DNA of 64,000 nucleotides, from NCBI GenBank assembly GCA_964527685.1, contig CAZGOC010000001.1:186001-250000 (forward strand), written 5' to 3'. The notes beneath the pieces were generated by a model. The model had not been told where the DNA came from, did no database searches, and saw only the letters and a list, made by a program, of their open reading frames with translations. The position numbers and the translations under genes are program-made. The stretch comes from UBA7396 sp964527685 (lineage in GTDB: Bacteria; Patescibacteriota; Gracilibacteria; BD1-5; UBA6164). Of this stretch, positions 54,888 to 64,000 are shown one piece after another; within the stretch, counting starts at the first letter, position 1; the number at the start of each line of letters is the position of its first letter.

Positions 54888-56249
54888 CTAAATTTTTTTT
54901 CTAATTATTGCAAATTCTCAATAATTTTTTGGCATATTTATCCATACTTCGTATCCTCACCCGTGAGCAGAATTTACATCTTCTGAAAGAGATGGATCAT
55001 AAATATCTGGTTTTAATCAAGGTCTTTGATTTGATTTATTTATAGTTGTAATTTTTTTTATAGTTTCTACTTTTTGTGTAAAAGTTCAATTTGGAGTTAC
55101 AACTTCTATTTCATCTCATAAATCAAATTTATTTTTTACTTCAATTCTAGATAAAGAATTTTTTTCATCAAAATTTCTTATAATTCATAAAAATTGTTTT
55201 GTTTGAAATCATCAATTTCTTTCATAAAATTGTGCATTTGCTCAAGGATTTCATACTAAAAATCAAGGAATATATCATCTATTTGCAATAGAAAATAATT
55301 CTCAAGCAAGTTTATCAACATCATATTCTTCTCATCTTTCAACAGCATCAATAGCTTCTCTATAAGCAAGTCATACAGATGCTATATAATTTACTGTTTT
55401 ATTTCTTCATTCAACTTTAAATGAAATTATTCAAGCATCTTTTAATTCTTTTATATAAGATATAGCACAAAGATCTCTTGAATTCATTATATAAGTTCCA
55501 TATTCATCTTCATCAATTTCCATTAATTCTCCAGGTCTTTCTTTTTCTTCTAAAAAGAAATTTCAAGTTAATTCTTGATAATTTTCTGGTCTTCAAGTTG
55601 CTGTTTCAAGCTCACTTTCAGTTGAATCATCTTTAAAAACTTTATATTCCCATCTACAACTATGGCTACAAGTTCATTGATTTGGATCTCTATTTGACAT
55701 ATAATTTGATAATAAACATCTTCAGCTATAAGCCATACAAATAGCTCAGTGAACAAAAGCTTCAAGTTCTATATCAGGAACATTTTTGTGTATTTCATCC
55801 ATTTCTTTAATTGAAATTTCTCTTGAAAGTATAATTCTTTCTATTCAAATTTCTTTCCAAAATTGAGCTTGTGCCCAATTTGTATTATTTGCTTGAACAG
55901 ATAAATGAATTACTGCATTTGGAAAATTTTTTCTAACAATATTTATCAATCAAGGATCAGACATAATAAAAGCATCAGGTCAATATTCATACATTTTTTG
56001 AAATTGAGCTAAAAAAGGCTTTATTTTTACATTATGAGCATAGATATTTGCTGTAAAATATATTTTTTTTCATAAATTTCTAGCATATGCAACCGCTTCT
56101 TTTAAGCTTTCCATAGTAAAGGCATTTGTTCTTGCACGAAGTGAAAACATAGGAGCTCAAACATAAACTGCATCTGCTCAATAAGCATAAGCAAATTTTA
56201 GTTTTTCCATATCTCAAGCAGGCATCAAAAGTTCTAATTTTTGTGACAT
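54888..56249 (-). CDS. Peptidase U32 family protein (TrhP/YhbU type)
   Basis: Members of this family work in tRNA hydroxylation or, in other cases, as proteases; the name is historical. The 453-residue protein starts LELLMPAGDMEKLKFAYAYG, then YGADAVYVGAP, and has FVHGAICMAYSGRCLLSNYM and GTCSHSCRWEY, whose cysteines may bind an iron-sulfur cluster, then GRNKTVNYIASVGLAYREAI. The two cysteine runs fit TrhP. The frame was corrected at a run of eight A. It is convergent with era. Confidence 0.85.
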
Positions 56250-56411
56250 TGTTTTTAAAATAAAAAAATAAACTATTTCCAAGATAGTTGTTTTGGAAGT
56301 CTTTTTAAAGTAAGACTAAAATGATTATATTAAAAAAAATATTTTTTCAATATAGAAAAATATAATATTACTATCCATGCATATGTTTAGGTACAGATAG
56401 TGTAAAAAATC

Positions 56412-56440
56412 TTGACAAATAGGTAAACATATGTTTTAAT
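56412..56440 (+). promoter_or_regulatory. Sigma70-type promoter
   Basis: TTGACA (56412-56417) and TTTAAT (56435-56440) are separated by 17 bp. It is the strongest match to a bacterial promoter seen in this stretch and points to the small transcript that ends at 56556. Confidence 0.65.
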
Positions 56441-56518
56441 ATATTTACTTTAATATTTAATTATAGACATATGGCGGGATGATACTAAAATAATTTTTTA
56501 AAAAATTCATTTTTTTAG

Positions 56519-56556
56519 GTCTTAAGTAAAAAAGTTTACTTAAGTCTTTTTTTTTA
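56519..56556 (+). terminator. Terminator-like hairpin before miaB
   Basis: The stem CTTAAGTAAA with TTTACTTAAG around AAAG is followed by about ten T. It lies upstream of miaB on the same strand, so it either ends a small RNA or attenuates miaB. Confidence 0.8.
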
Positions 56557-56600
56557 TATAATAACTTAAATTTTAAAAAAATAAAAAAGATAATAAAAAA

Positions 56601-58070
56601 ATGGAAACTTACTATATAAAAACTTTTTGATGTGAAATGAATCAAGCTGATTCTGAAAAAGTAAATATGATATTATTACAATCTGGTTTTAAAAAAGTTT
56701 TAGATTATAAAGATGCTGATTTAATTATACTAAATACTTGTAGTGTAAGGAAAAAATGAGAAGATAGAGTTTATTGATTACTACATGAAGTAGAAAAAAT
56801 AAATAAAAATAGATTACTTGAATGAAAAAAAGAAATTCTAACTTGACTTACTTGATGTATGGTTAGAAAAACTTGATTAAATAAAAAACATATTTTAGAA
56901 GAAAAAGAAAGAGAAAAAGCAAATGTAATTACTTATTTAGAAAATGAATCTTGAATATTTAACTTTGATGATAAATTATTTTCAAAATTACCAAATTTAG
57001 ATTTTACCTTAAGAATTGAAGAAATAAAATATTTAAATTTTATATTAACTCATTTATATAAAAAAAGAATTTGAAGTGATGATAAATTTGATGATTATTT
57101 AAAACAAATTCAATTAAGAGAAAATAAATTCTCAGCAACTGTAATTATTCAAAAATGATGTGATAATTTTTGTACTTTTTGTATAGTTCCCTATACAAGG
57201 TGAAGAGAAATCTCAAGAAATTTAGAAGAAATAGTTGAAGAAATAAAAGAACTTGCTAAATCTTGAACTCGTGAAATAACTTTAGTTGGTCAAAATGTAA
57301 ATTCATACTGAAAACAAAAAAATATAAAACTCTGGAATGAAGAAAAGTCAAAATGGAATGATTGAGTTTGAAAGTCTCCTTTTAGAGAATTACTTGAAGA
57401 AATAAACAAAATACCTTGAATAGATAGAGTAAGATTTACCTCATCAAACCCACATGATATGACTCAAGATATACTTGATGCTCATTTTGATTTAAATAAT
57501 ACTTGTAATTATTTACACCTAGCACTTCAAACTTGAAATGATAGAATGTTAAAAAAAATGAATAGAAAACACAGTTACAAAGATTTTAAAGATATGGTTT
57601 TATATTTAAGAGAAAAAGATCCATATTTTACTATATCAACAGATATAATCGTTTGATATAGTTCTGAAACTGAAAGTGATTTTTTAGATACTATAAATGC
57701 TATAAAAGAACTTGAAATTGATTTTGTATATATTGCAAGATATTCTGTAAGACCTGGAACTATGGCATCAAAAGCCTTTCCTGATGATGTTAGTGATGAA
57801 ATAAAAGCCAAAAGATGGCATAGATTAAATGAAGTGCTTGAAGAAAATGTTAAAAAAAGATCTCAAAAAATGATTTGAAAAGTAGAAGAAATACTTGTTT
57901 CTTGAGTAAAAGATTGATATTTATTTTGAAGAACAAGAAATTTTAAAGAAGTATTTTTTGATATAGTTCCTTGAGTAAATGAGTGAGATATAGTTGAAGT
58001 AGAAATTAAAGAAATAGATAATTGGGTTTTAAAATGAACTATAATAAAACAAAAAAATAGTTTTTTGTAA
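56601..58070 (+). CDS. miaB: tRNA-2-methylthio-N6-dimethylallyladenosine synthase MiaB
   Basis: MiaB is a radical-SAM enzyme that adds a methylthio group to i6A37 in tRNA. The 489-residue protein has N-terminal cluster cysteines (FGCEMNQ at C11, NTCSVR, TGCMVRK), then the radical-SAM CDNFCTFCIVPYTRGREISR (C187, C191, C194), LVGQNVNSYG and a TRAM domain at the C-terminus. SNPHDMTQDILD and LALQTGNDRMLKKMNR are diagnostic. It is likely under its own promoter with a possible attenuator. Confidence 0.95.
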
Positions 58071-58320
58071 ATGTAATTTTTGCTAGATAAAATTTTAAGA
58101 TTAAAAAATTTCTACTTTATTTAAAACCTTTTTTTAATTAAAATTATCACTCATTTTTTACATTAATTCAGGATTTGAAAAAAATTGATGGTACCTATCT
58201 TCATAACCATTACCAATTTATATTTTTTTGTGATTTAATAATCATTGTTATTTAATAACATTTTGCAAAAAATAAAATATTATGTTAAAATAGTTATAAT
58301 TATTATTAATTTAAAAAATT
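58071..58320. other. Intergenic region with a short minus-strand remnant
   Basis: No gene is complete. On the minus strand GNGYEDRYHQFFSNPELM followed by a stop reads like the end of a transposase or other protein, but the piece is only about 20 residues. The rest is AT-rich. A promoter for the next gene is likely but not clear. Confidence 0.4.
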
Positions 58321-58905
58321 ATGAGTATTGAAAAACAAGATGAAAATCTAGATACAAAAAAATTTGATAAAAATTTTGAAAGTGATTTAAGGGATGGAAG
58401 TTTTGATAAAAAAGCTTTTAATGATATTGTTTCTTGATCAAAGTATGATGAAAATATATCAAAAGAAGAAAATTTTAAAAGTGCCTTTATTTCTAAAACA
58501 TCAAAAGAAATTGATAATGCTTTAAAAAATATTCCAAAAGAAGAAAAAGATAGATTAAATGAATTACAAAAAATTGACTCAAATAATTTATCCACAAAAG
58601 AATTAATGGAAAATTATAAAAAAATAAAAGAAATACTTTGAACTGTTGTTGCTGAAGCAAAAAAATGAGAAAATGATTTATTTACACAAGAAAATGAAAC
58701 AAAAGACAAAAAATCACAAGAAAAAAATAATGATTTTTTAAGTGAATTAAAAAAATCAATTAATACCCAAAGAGAGATAGAAGAAAAACAAAAAAAAGAA
58801 ATACAAGCAAAACTAAAAAATAACAATGATAGTGAAAATAAAGAAAGGGCTTGAGTTGAAAGTGCTTTAGATTGATTTCCTGATTCAACTAGAGAATCTG
58901 CTTAA
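58321..58905 (+). CDS. Hydrophilic coiled-coil protein of unknown function
   Basis: The 194-residue protein is rich in Lys, Glu, Asn and Asp, with coiled-coil stretches such as KELMENYKKIKEILGTVVAE and LSELKKSINTQREIEEKQKK. No signal peptide, membrane segment or known motif is seen. The middle FISKTSKEIDNALKNIPKEE is predicted helical. It stands alone upstream of dnaE with about 90 nt between. No function can be given. Confidence 0.65.
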
Positions 58906-58993
58906 ATTAATTTTTAAAAAACTATATTTTTGTAAAATTTTTATTTTTTTATATACTATATATAAGTAATTTAAAAAAGTAAAAAAGTAAAAA

Positions 58994-61900
58994 ATGAATT
59001 TTATCCATTTACATAATCACACTCACTTTAGTATCTTAAAATGACTTCCAAAGCCAAAAGATTATATAAAAAAAGCTAAATCTTTAGGTATGGAGGCCGT
59101 TGCCATTACTGACACATCAAATATTCATGGAACTCATGAATTTTATAAATATGCTAAAGAAGAAGGTATAAAACCTATTTTATGAACTGAAATATATTTA
59201 AAATCAAACATAGTTGAAAATATGTTTCATTTAATAGTTTTACTTGCCAAAAATCATAATTGATTTAAAAATATCATTAAACTAAATTCTATCTCAAACC
59301 TTGAAAGGCCTTGAGATAAACCATATATAACTTGGGATGAATTAAGGGAGTATTCTAGTGATTTAATTTGTCTATCTTGACCGATTTCTTGAGAACTTTC
59401 TTATTTAATACTATCTTGAGCTAATGATGAAAAAATATTAAATAAAATAAATGATTACAAAGAAATTTTTAAAGATGATTTTTATGTAGAATTAATGTAT
59501 CATGATGATATACCTAAACAAAGATTAGTTACAGATAGATTAATATCACTACACAATCAATATAATTTTAAAGTAGTTGCAACAAATAATTGTTACTATA
59601 TTAATAAAGACGATAAAAAAACTCAAGATATAATAATGGCTTTATGAAGCTGACATGAGTTAGAAACCCCAGATAGACCAACTTTAATAAATTGAGATTA
59701 TAGTTTTTTATCTCAAGATGAAGTATTTGAATTGTTTGGATTTTTACCAATAAGTATTAGTAATACTATTGAAATAGCAAACAAAATAGACATAAATATA
59801 AATACTTGAGGTATTTTAATACCAAAATATAAATTACCAAAAGAAGATCAAGAAAACTTTATACAAGCACAAAAAATTGATGAAAAACAAAAGATAAAAA
59901 CAAAAGAACTTTCTTTAGAAGAATGGTATTTAAGATATTTATCTTTTAAGTGATTAAATTTTAGATATAATTTTAATTTATCAAATGAAGATATTTTTAA
60001 ATTAATTAGAAAAAAAGATGTATTATGATTGCAAAAAGAGTTAACTAAAACCTCTCCTGAAGAGTTAAAAGAACTTTCTTTTACTTATTATACAGATGAA
60101 AAAATTGATTTTTTAAAGAATTTTTCTAAAGATTTTGTAGACAAAGTAGACAGGCTTGAGTATGAACTTTTAGTAGTTCATGAGATGTGATTTGATGCTT
60201 ATTTTTTAATAGTTGCTGATTACATATCTTGGGCAAAAGATAATGATATTCCTGTTTGACCTTGAAGATGAAGTGCTGCTGGTAGTTTGATGGCTTATTT
60301 AACGAAAATTACAGATATTGATCCACTTCCTTATTACTTACTTTTTGAAAGATTTTTAAATCCTGCTAGAGTTTCAATGCCCGATATTGATACTGACTTT
60401 GCTGATGATGGGAGAGATAAAGTTATAGAGTATTGTAGACAAAAATATTGAAATGATCATGTTGCTCAAATATGTACTTTTTGAACTTTTGCAGCAAGGG
60501 CTTCAGTAAAAGATGTTTGAAGGGTTTTATGAGTTTCTTTTAGTGAGATGAATGAACTTGCAAAATTAATTCCTGAAAAACCTTGAACTAAACTAACTTC
60601 TGCATTAGATGAAAGTTTAGAATTTAAAAGTGCTTATGAAAGTAATGAAGTATACAAAGAGATTATAGACAATGCTTTAAAAATTGAATGAAATGTTAGA
60701 CAAATTTGAGTTCATGCTTGTGCTGTTATAATTGCACCAACTCCAATGACTGATTATACTGCCTTATCTCATCCACCAAAAGATACAAATGCTATAATTA
60801 CACAATACAGTGCCTATCCTTTAGAAGATTTAGGGCTTTTAAAAATGGACTTTTTATGACTTAGAAACTTAACAATTATAAAAAGAGCTTTAAAAATAAT
60901 TAAAAATAATAAAAATATTGACATAGATATATTAAATCTTCCTATGAATGATGAAAAAGTATTTGAAATATTTTGAAATTGAGATACAACTTGAGTTTTT
61001 CAATTTGAATCTGAATGAATGAGAAAATATTTAACAGAATTAAAACCAAGTTCTTTTGAGGATTTAATAGCGATGGTTTCTCTTTATAGACCTGGGCCCC
61101 TTGCTTATATACCATCTTTTATAAAAAGAAAGCATAAAGAAGAGAAAGTTGAATATATGACTCAAGCTTTAATTGATATTTTAAAAAAATCTGGGTATAG
61201 TGATTTAGAAATTGAAAATGAAAAAAATATGCTTGAAAATGACTTAAAACCTATTTTGGATGTAAGTTATTGAATTGCTGTTTATCAAGAACAATTGATG
61301 TTTATAGTGCAATCTATGGGGTGATTTTCTCTATGAGAAGCTGATTTACTTAGAAGATGAATTTGAAAGAAAAAAAGAGAAATAATTGAGGCTTTGAAAA
61401 TAGAATTTATTGAAAAATCTCAAAAATTTAAATGATATAAAAAAGAAACTCCAAAATTTATTTATGAAGAAATGATTGAACCCCGAGCAAATTATTCTTT
61501 TAATAAATCACATGCTCGATGTTATGCTTTTATTGCTTATCAAACAGCTTATTTAAAAGCACATTTTAAAACAGAATTTTTAACATCTCTAATGGTTAGT
61601 GATGAAGAAAATCTTGAAAGAGTTGCTATGGAAGTTTGAGAGTGTCTAAAAAATGAAATAAATGTATTGCCTCCTTCAATAAATGAGTCAAAAAAACATT
61701 TTACATATATAAATGATAAAACTATAAGATTTGGATTAAAGGCTATTAAATGAATTTGAGATGGTCCTATTGAAGCAATAAAAAATGCAAGACAAGAAAA
61801 AAAATATGAATCTATAGATGATTTTATATCAAGAGCTTGAAAAGAAGTTATAAATAAAAAATCTTTAGAATCTTTAATACTTTCTTGAAGTTTAGATGAT

Positions 61901-62872
61901 TTTTGAAATAGAGGAGAATTATTTAAAAATATTGAAAATATTATAAAATATTCTCGTGAAAAAGATAAAATAAAAACAACAAATCAAATATGACTTTTTG
62001 ATAATATGTCTTGAGAAAAAAGTGAAATAAAATTAGAAAAGTTTGATGATTTTAGTTTTGAAGAAAAGCTTTTTTGAGAAAAAGAGGTCTTATGATTTTT
62101 TGTTTCTGGACACCCACTTGATTGATTGTCTAGATATATTTCAAAAAGATCTAGTAATGATAAAGAATTTAAACTTCCTTTTGATAAAATAGAAAATATT
62201 TCTAAAGATAAAAAACCTCAAATAGTTCAGTCTGTTTGATATATAAGAGATCTTAGAAAAGCTATGACAAAATCTTGACAAAGTATGTTAATTGTTTATT
62301 TGGAAAGTTTTTATTATGATTTTGAAGTCGCTATTTTTCCAAAAGATTATGATAAATACAAAGATTTAATTGAAATTTGAAAATTTATGATTGTTTCTTG
62401 ACACTCAAATATTAATAAAGATTTTCAAAAAAAATCTATTTTAGTTAGAGAATTAAAAGTTATAAGTATATCTCAAGTGCTAGAACAAGCAAAATCTTTA
62501 AATTTATTTGATAATAAAAAATACAATACTTTTATTAAAAATGATTTAATAGAAACTAAAGAAAAAATTAGTGATACAAAAGATGAAAATATAAATATAG
62601 ATGAAAATTTAGAAGATTTAAGTGTTAAGCAAAAAGATGATTATATAGAAATAAATGATGAAATAAAAGATGAGGAAAAAATAGACAAATATATAATCAG
62701 TATAGAAAAAACTACAAAAAAAGAGCAATTAAATGATTTAAAAAGCTTTCTATTATCTCAAGAAAATTGAGAAATAAAGATATTTTTAAATTTTGATTGA
62801 AAGGAAATTGACACTAAAATAAGTATATCTAATTTAGGTGATTTAATTAAGTATATTAAAACTAATTTTTAG
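58994..62872 (+). CDS. dnaE: DNA polymerase III alpha subunit
   Basis: DnaE is the replicative polymerase. The 1292-residue protein has the PHP domain (HLHNHTHFSIL), the palm motifs (GPGRGSAAGSLMAYL and PDIDTDFADDGRDKVIEY with catalytic Asp at 464 and 466), YRPGPLAYIPSFIKRKH, the NYSFNKSHARCYAFIAYQTA block, GLKAIKGIGDGPIEAI and an OB domain near the end. The C-terminus is longer than usual, with an acidic insertion (residues about 1180-1240). No exonuclease domain is present, so it is DnaE rather than PolC. The 3' end overlaps comEC by 11 nt. Confidence 0.96.
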
Positions 62873-64000
62873 TCTTTTTATCTATTTTAAAGTAAATTAT
62901 TAAAAATATTAGTATTAAAAAATATATTATTTCAGCATAAATATTAAACTCTCAAAAATCTAGTTTAAATAAAGCAAAGTTTAAATTTCAAAAAAAATTT
63001 GCAATAATTATAATATATTTTAATAAAAAATAAGTTATAAATCAAAACAAAAATCAAAGTGATGTAGACATAAAATTTAAAATAATTGTCAAAAATCAAA
63101 ATAACATTGTAAATGGAATTATTCATCAGACAAGCATATTTGCTATAGGTGAAAAAATTGAAACTTGTCAAAAATTAAAAATCATTATTGGCAGTGTTGT
63201 TGTCATAGCAGATAGTGTTAAAATAAAACTTTCTTTTATAGCTCAAGTTTCTGGTAAAAAATAAAATATTTTTTTAAAAAATTCTTGAAAATACAATAAT
63301 CAAATAACAGCCAAAAAACTTAAATGAAAAGAACTATCATAGTTTAATATTAATGGATTAAACAAAATAAATAAGAATGCTGTAAAAATAAGTAATGTTA
63401 AACTATCTTGTGATCTTCAAGAAATAAGTATAAAATACCCTAAAATCCCCATAATTCAAGCTCTAACTACAGGTATATTATCTCATACTAAAAACACAAA
63501 AAATACTATAAATAAAGATATTATTATAAATCTCAATATACTTGGAACAAATTTTAATAAAAACCCTAAAAAAATTATTATTATTGTTATATTAAATCAA
63601 GAAACAGCAACTAAATGAGTAAGTCAGGAATTATTGAAAGATTTTAACATATCTTTTGACATATCTTCTCTAGCTCATATCAAAATTCATCAAAGTAAAA
63701 CTGCTTCATTTTCAGGAAAAGTTTTATAAATATTGTCTAAAATAGTTTGTCTAGTATTAATTATAAAATTTGTCATTTTTGGTAATTTAACTTTTCAAGT
63801 TTTTTCTATAGCATATGGGAAAATTTGAAAAAAAATATCTTTTGAAAAGTTAAATTTTTGATAATTAAAATTTGAAGAAAAGTTGTCTATTTTAGTTAGC
63901 CTAGTTGTAGTTTTTATTATATCTCATTTATTTAATACATAATTTTTAGGATAGTATATTAAAGCATTTATATTTTTTATCTTGTAATTATTTAAAGTAT
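62862..64000 (-). CDS. comEC: Competence protein ComEC/Rec2, C-terminal fragment (cut by the window)
   Basis: ComEC forms the membrane channel for DNA uptake. The 378 residues visible are the membrane core: a partly periplasmic stretch, then LLGGILIGAREDMSKDMLKS, LTHLVAVSGFNITIIIIF (the SGxxxT core), RAGIMGILGYFILISGR and FHLSFLAVIGLLYF. Several membrane helices follow to the C-terminus, which ends KIDKKTKN. The metallo-beta-lactamase domain found in some ComEC is not present. The start is beyond the right edge. Together with pili genes, natural transformation is plausible. Confidence 0.85.

Larger units (their letters stand above)
56250..56600 (+). other. Intergenic region with promoter, small transcript and terminator ahead of miaB
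   Basis: A plausible sigma70 promoter lies at 56412-56440. About 110 nt later is a terminator-like hairpin (56519-56556), and then 45 nt lead to miaB. The part between has a 16-nt AT palindrome (56492-56507) and a G-rich island ATGGCGGGATGATAC that reads MAGGY followed by TAA. Repeated CATATG steps occur nearby. It may be an sRNA or an attenuator for miaB. Confidence 0.5.

Noticed and set aside
1..64000. Reading TGA as stop, so that most genes look broken into short pieces
   Set aside because: Conserved motifs continue across TGA in every case and place glycine there, and full-length proteins appear only with TGA as sense.
1..64000. TGA as tryptophan (Mycoplasma-type code) or selenocysteine
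   Set aside because: TGA falls on invariant glycines, not on Trp or Sec sites; TGG is present for Trp and no SECIS-like pattern was seen.

Overview
The window comes from an AT-rich bacterium that reads UGA as glycine (translation table 25), so it most likely belongs to the Candidate Phyla Radiation groups Gracilibacteria or Absconditabacteria (SR1). The evidence is direct. TGA sits in-frame at invariant glycines: the Era P-loop GRPNTGKS, the peptide deformylase GVGLAAPQVG box, the EF-G P-loop, and the first glycine of the GGQ motif of release factor 1. Tryptophan is still encoded by TGG, and genes end only in TAA or TAG. With TGA read as glycine nearly every gene is intact. Real genes are interrupted only in insertion-sequence remnants.

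Layout. 1-3310: type IV pilus genes, with a PP2C-type phosphatase between the pilB-like and pilC genes. 3311-5260: decayed IS1182 transposase, a prepilin gene and a 69-bp palindrome. 5264-10034 (minus): a thioredoxin-cyclophilin-FKBP fusion lipoprotein, mfd and a PhnA-like protein. 10165-13366 (plus): tsaB, a PH-domain membrane protein, gatA, a membrane-anchored HTH protein and tRNA-Arg. 13545-25105 (minus): recX-like, a secreted coiled-coil protein, galE, phosphomannomutase, grpE, a 1619-residue PKD-repeat surface protein and fusA. 25193-29942 (minus): an unknown protein, prmC, a membrane permease, fmt, a prepilin-like protein and a WecA/TagO-type transferase. 30448-30772: three tRNAs (Met, fMet, Glu). 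31079-36539 (plus): an AbrB-like regulator, an RND adaptor with a very long helical insert, and an RND pump. 36608-37117: an IS3-family remnant. 37130-39729 (minus): secY, a zinc-ribbon membrane protein and trmD. 39858-44277: a winged-helix regulator, an HMA-DsbD-cupredoxin copper protein, a TagA-type and a GT4-type glycosyltransferase, and VKOR. 44317-48028 (minus): recA, a zinc ribbon, an exonuclease, a sigma4-HARE protein and a membrane protein. 48291-54810 (plus): prfA, a HIT protein, def, a membrane protein, a small helical protein, gltX, a zinc ribbon and era. 54888-56249 (minus): a U32 peptidase. 56601-62872 (plus): miaB, a coiled-coil protein and dnaE. 62862-64000 (minus): a comEC fragment.

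The genes describe a reduced cell that keeps translation, repair and secretion. It also invests in its surface: type IV pili and prepilins, competence (ComEC), a giant PKD adhesin-like protein, polyprenol-linked glycan synthesis, oxidative folding outside the cell (VKOR plus the folding fusion protein) and copper or efflux handling. GltX with GatA suggests that Gln-tRNA is made by transamidation; gatB and gatC are not in the window. The most unusual items are the phosphatase embedded in the pilus operon, the triple folding fusion, the five repeated PDWL-type motifs in the cytoplasmic tail of the PKD protein, the sigma4-HARE protein, and a probable small RNA or attenuator ahead of miaB.
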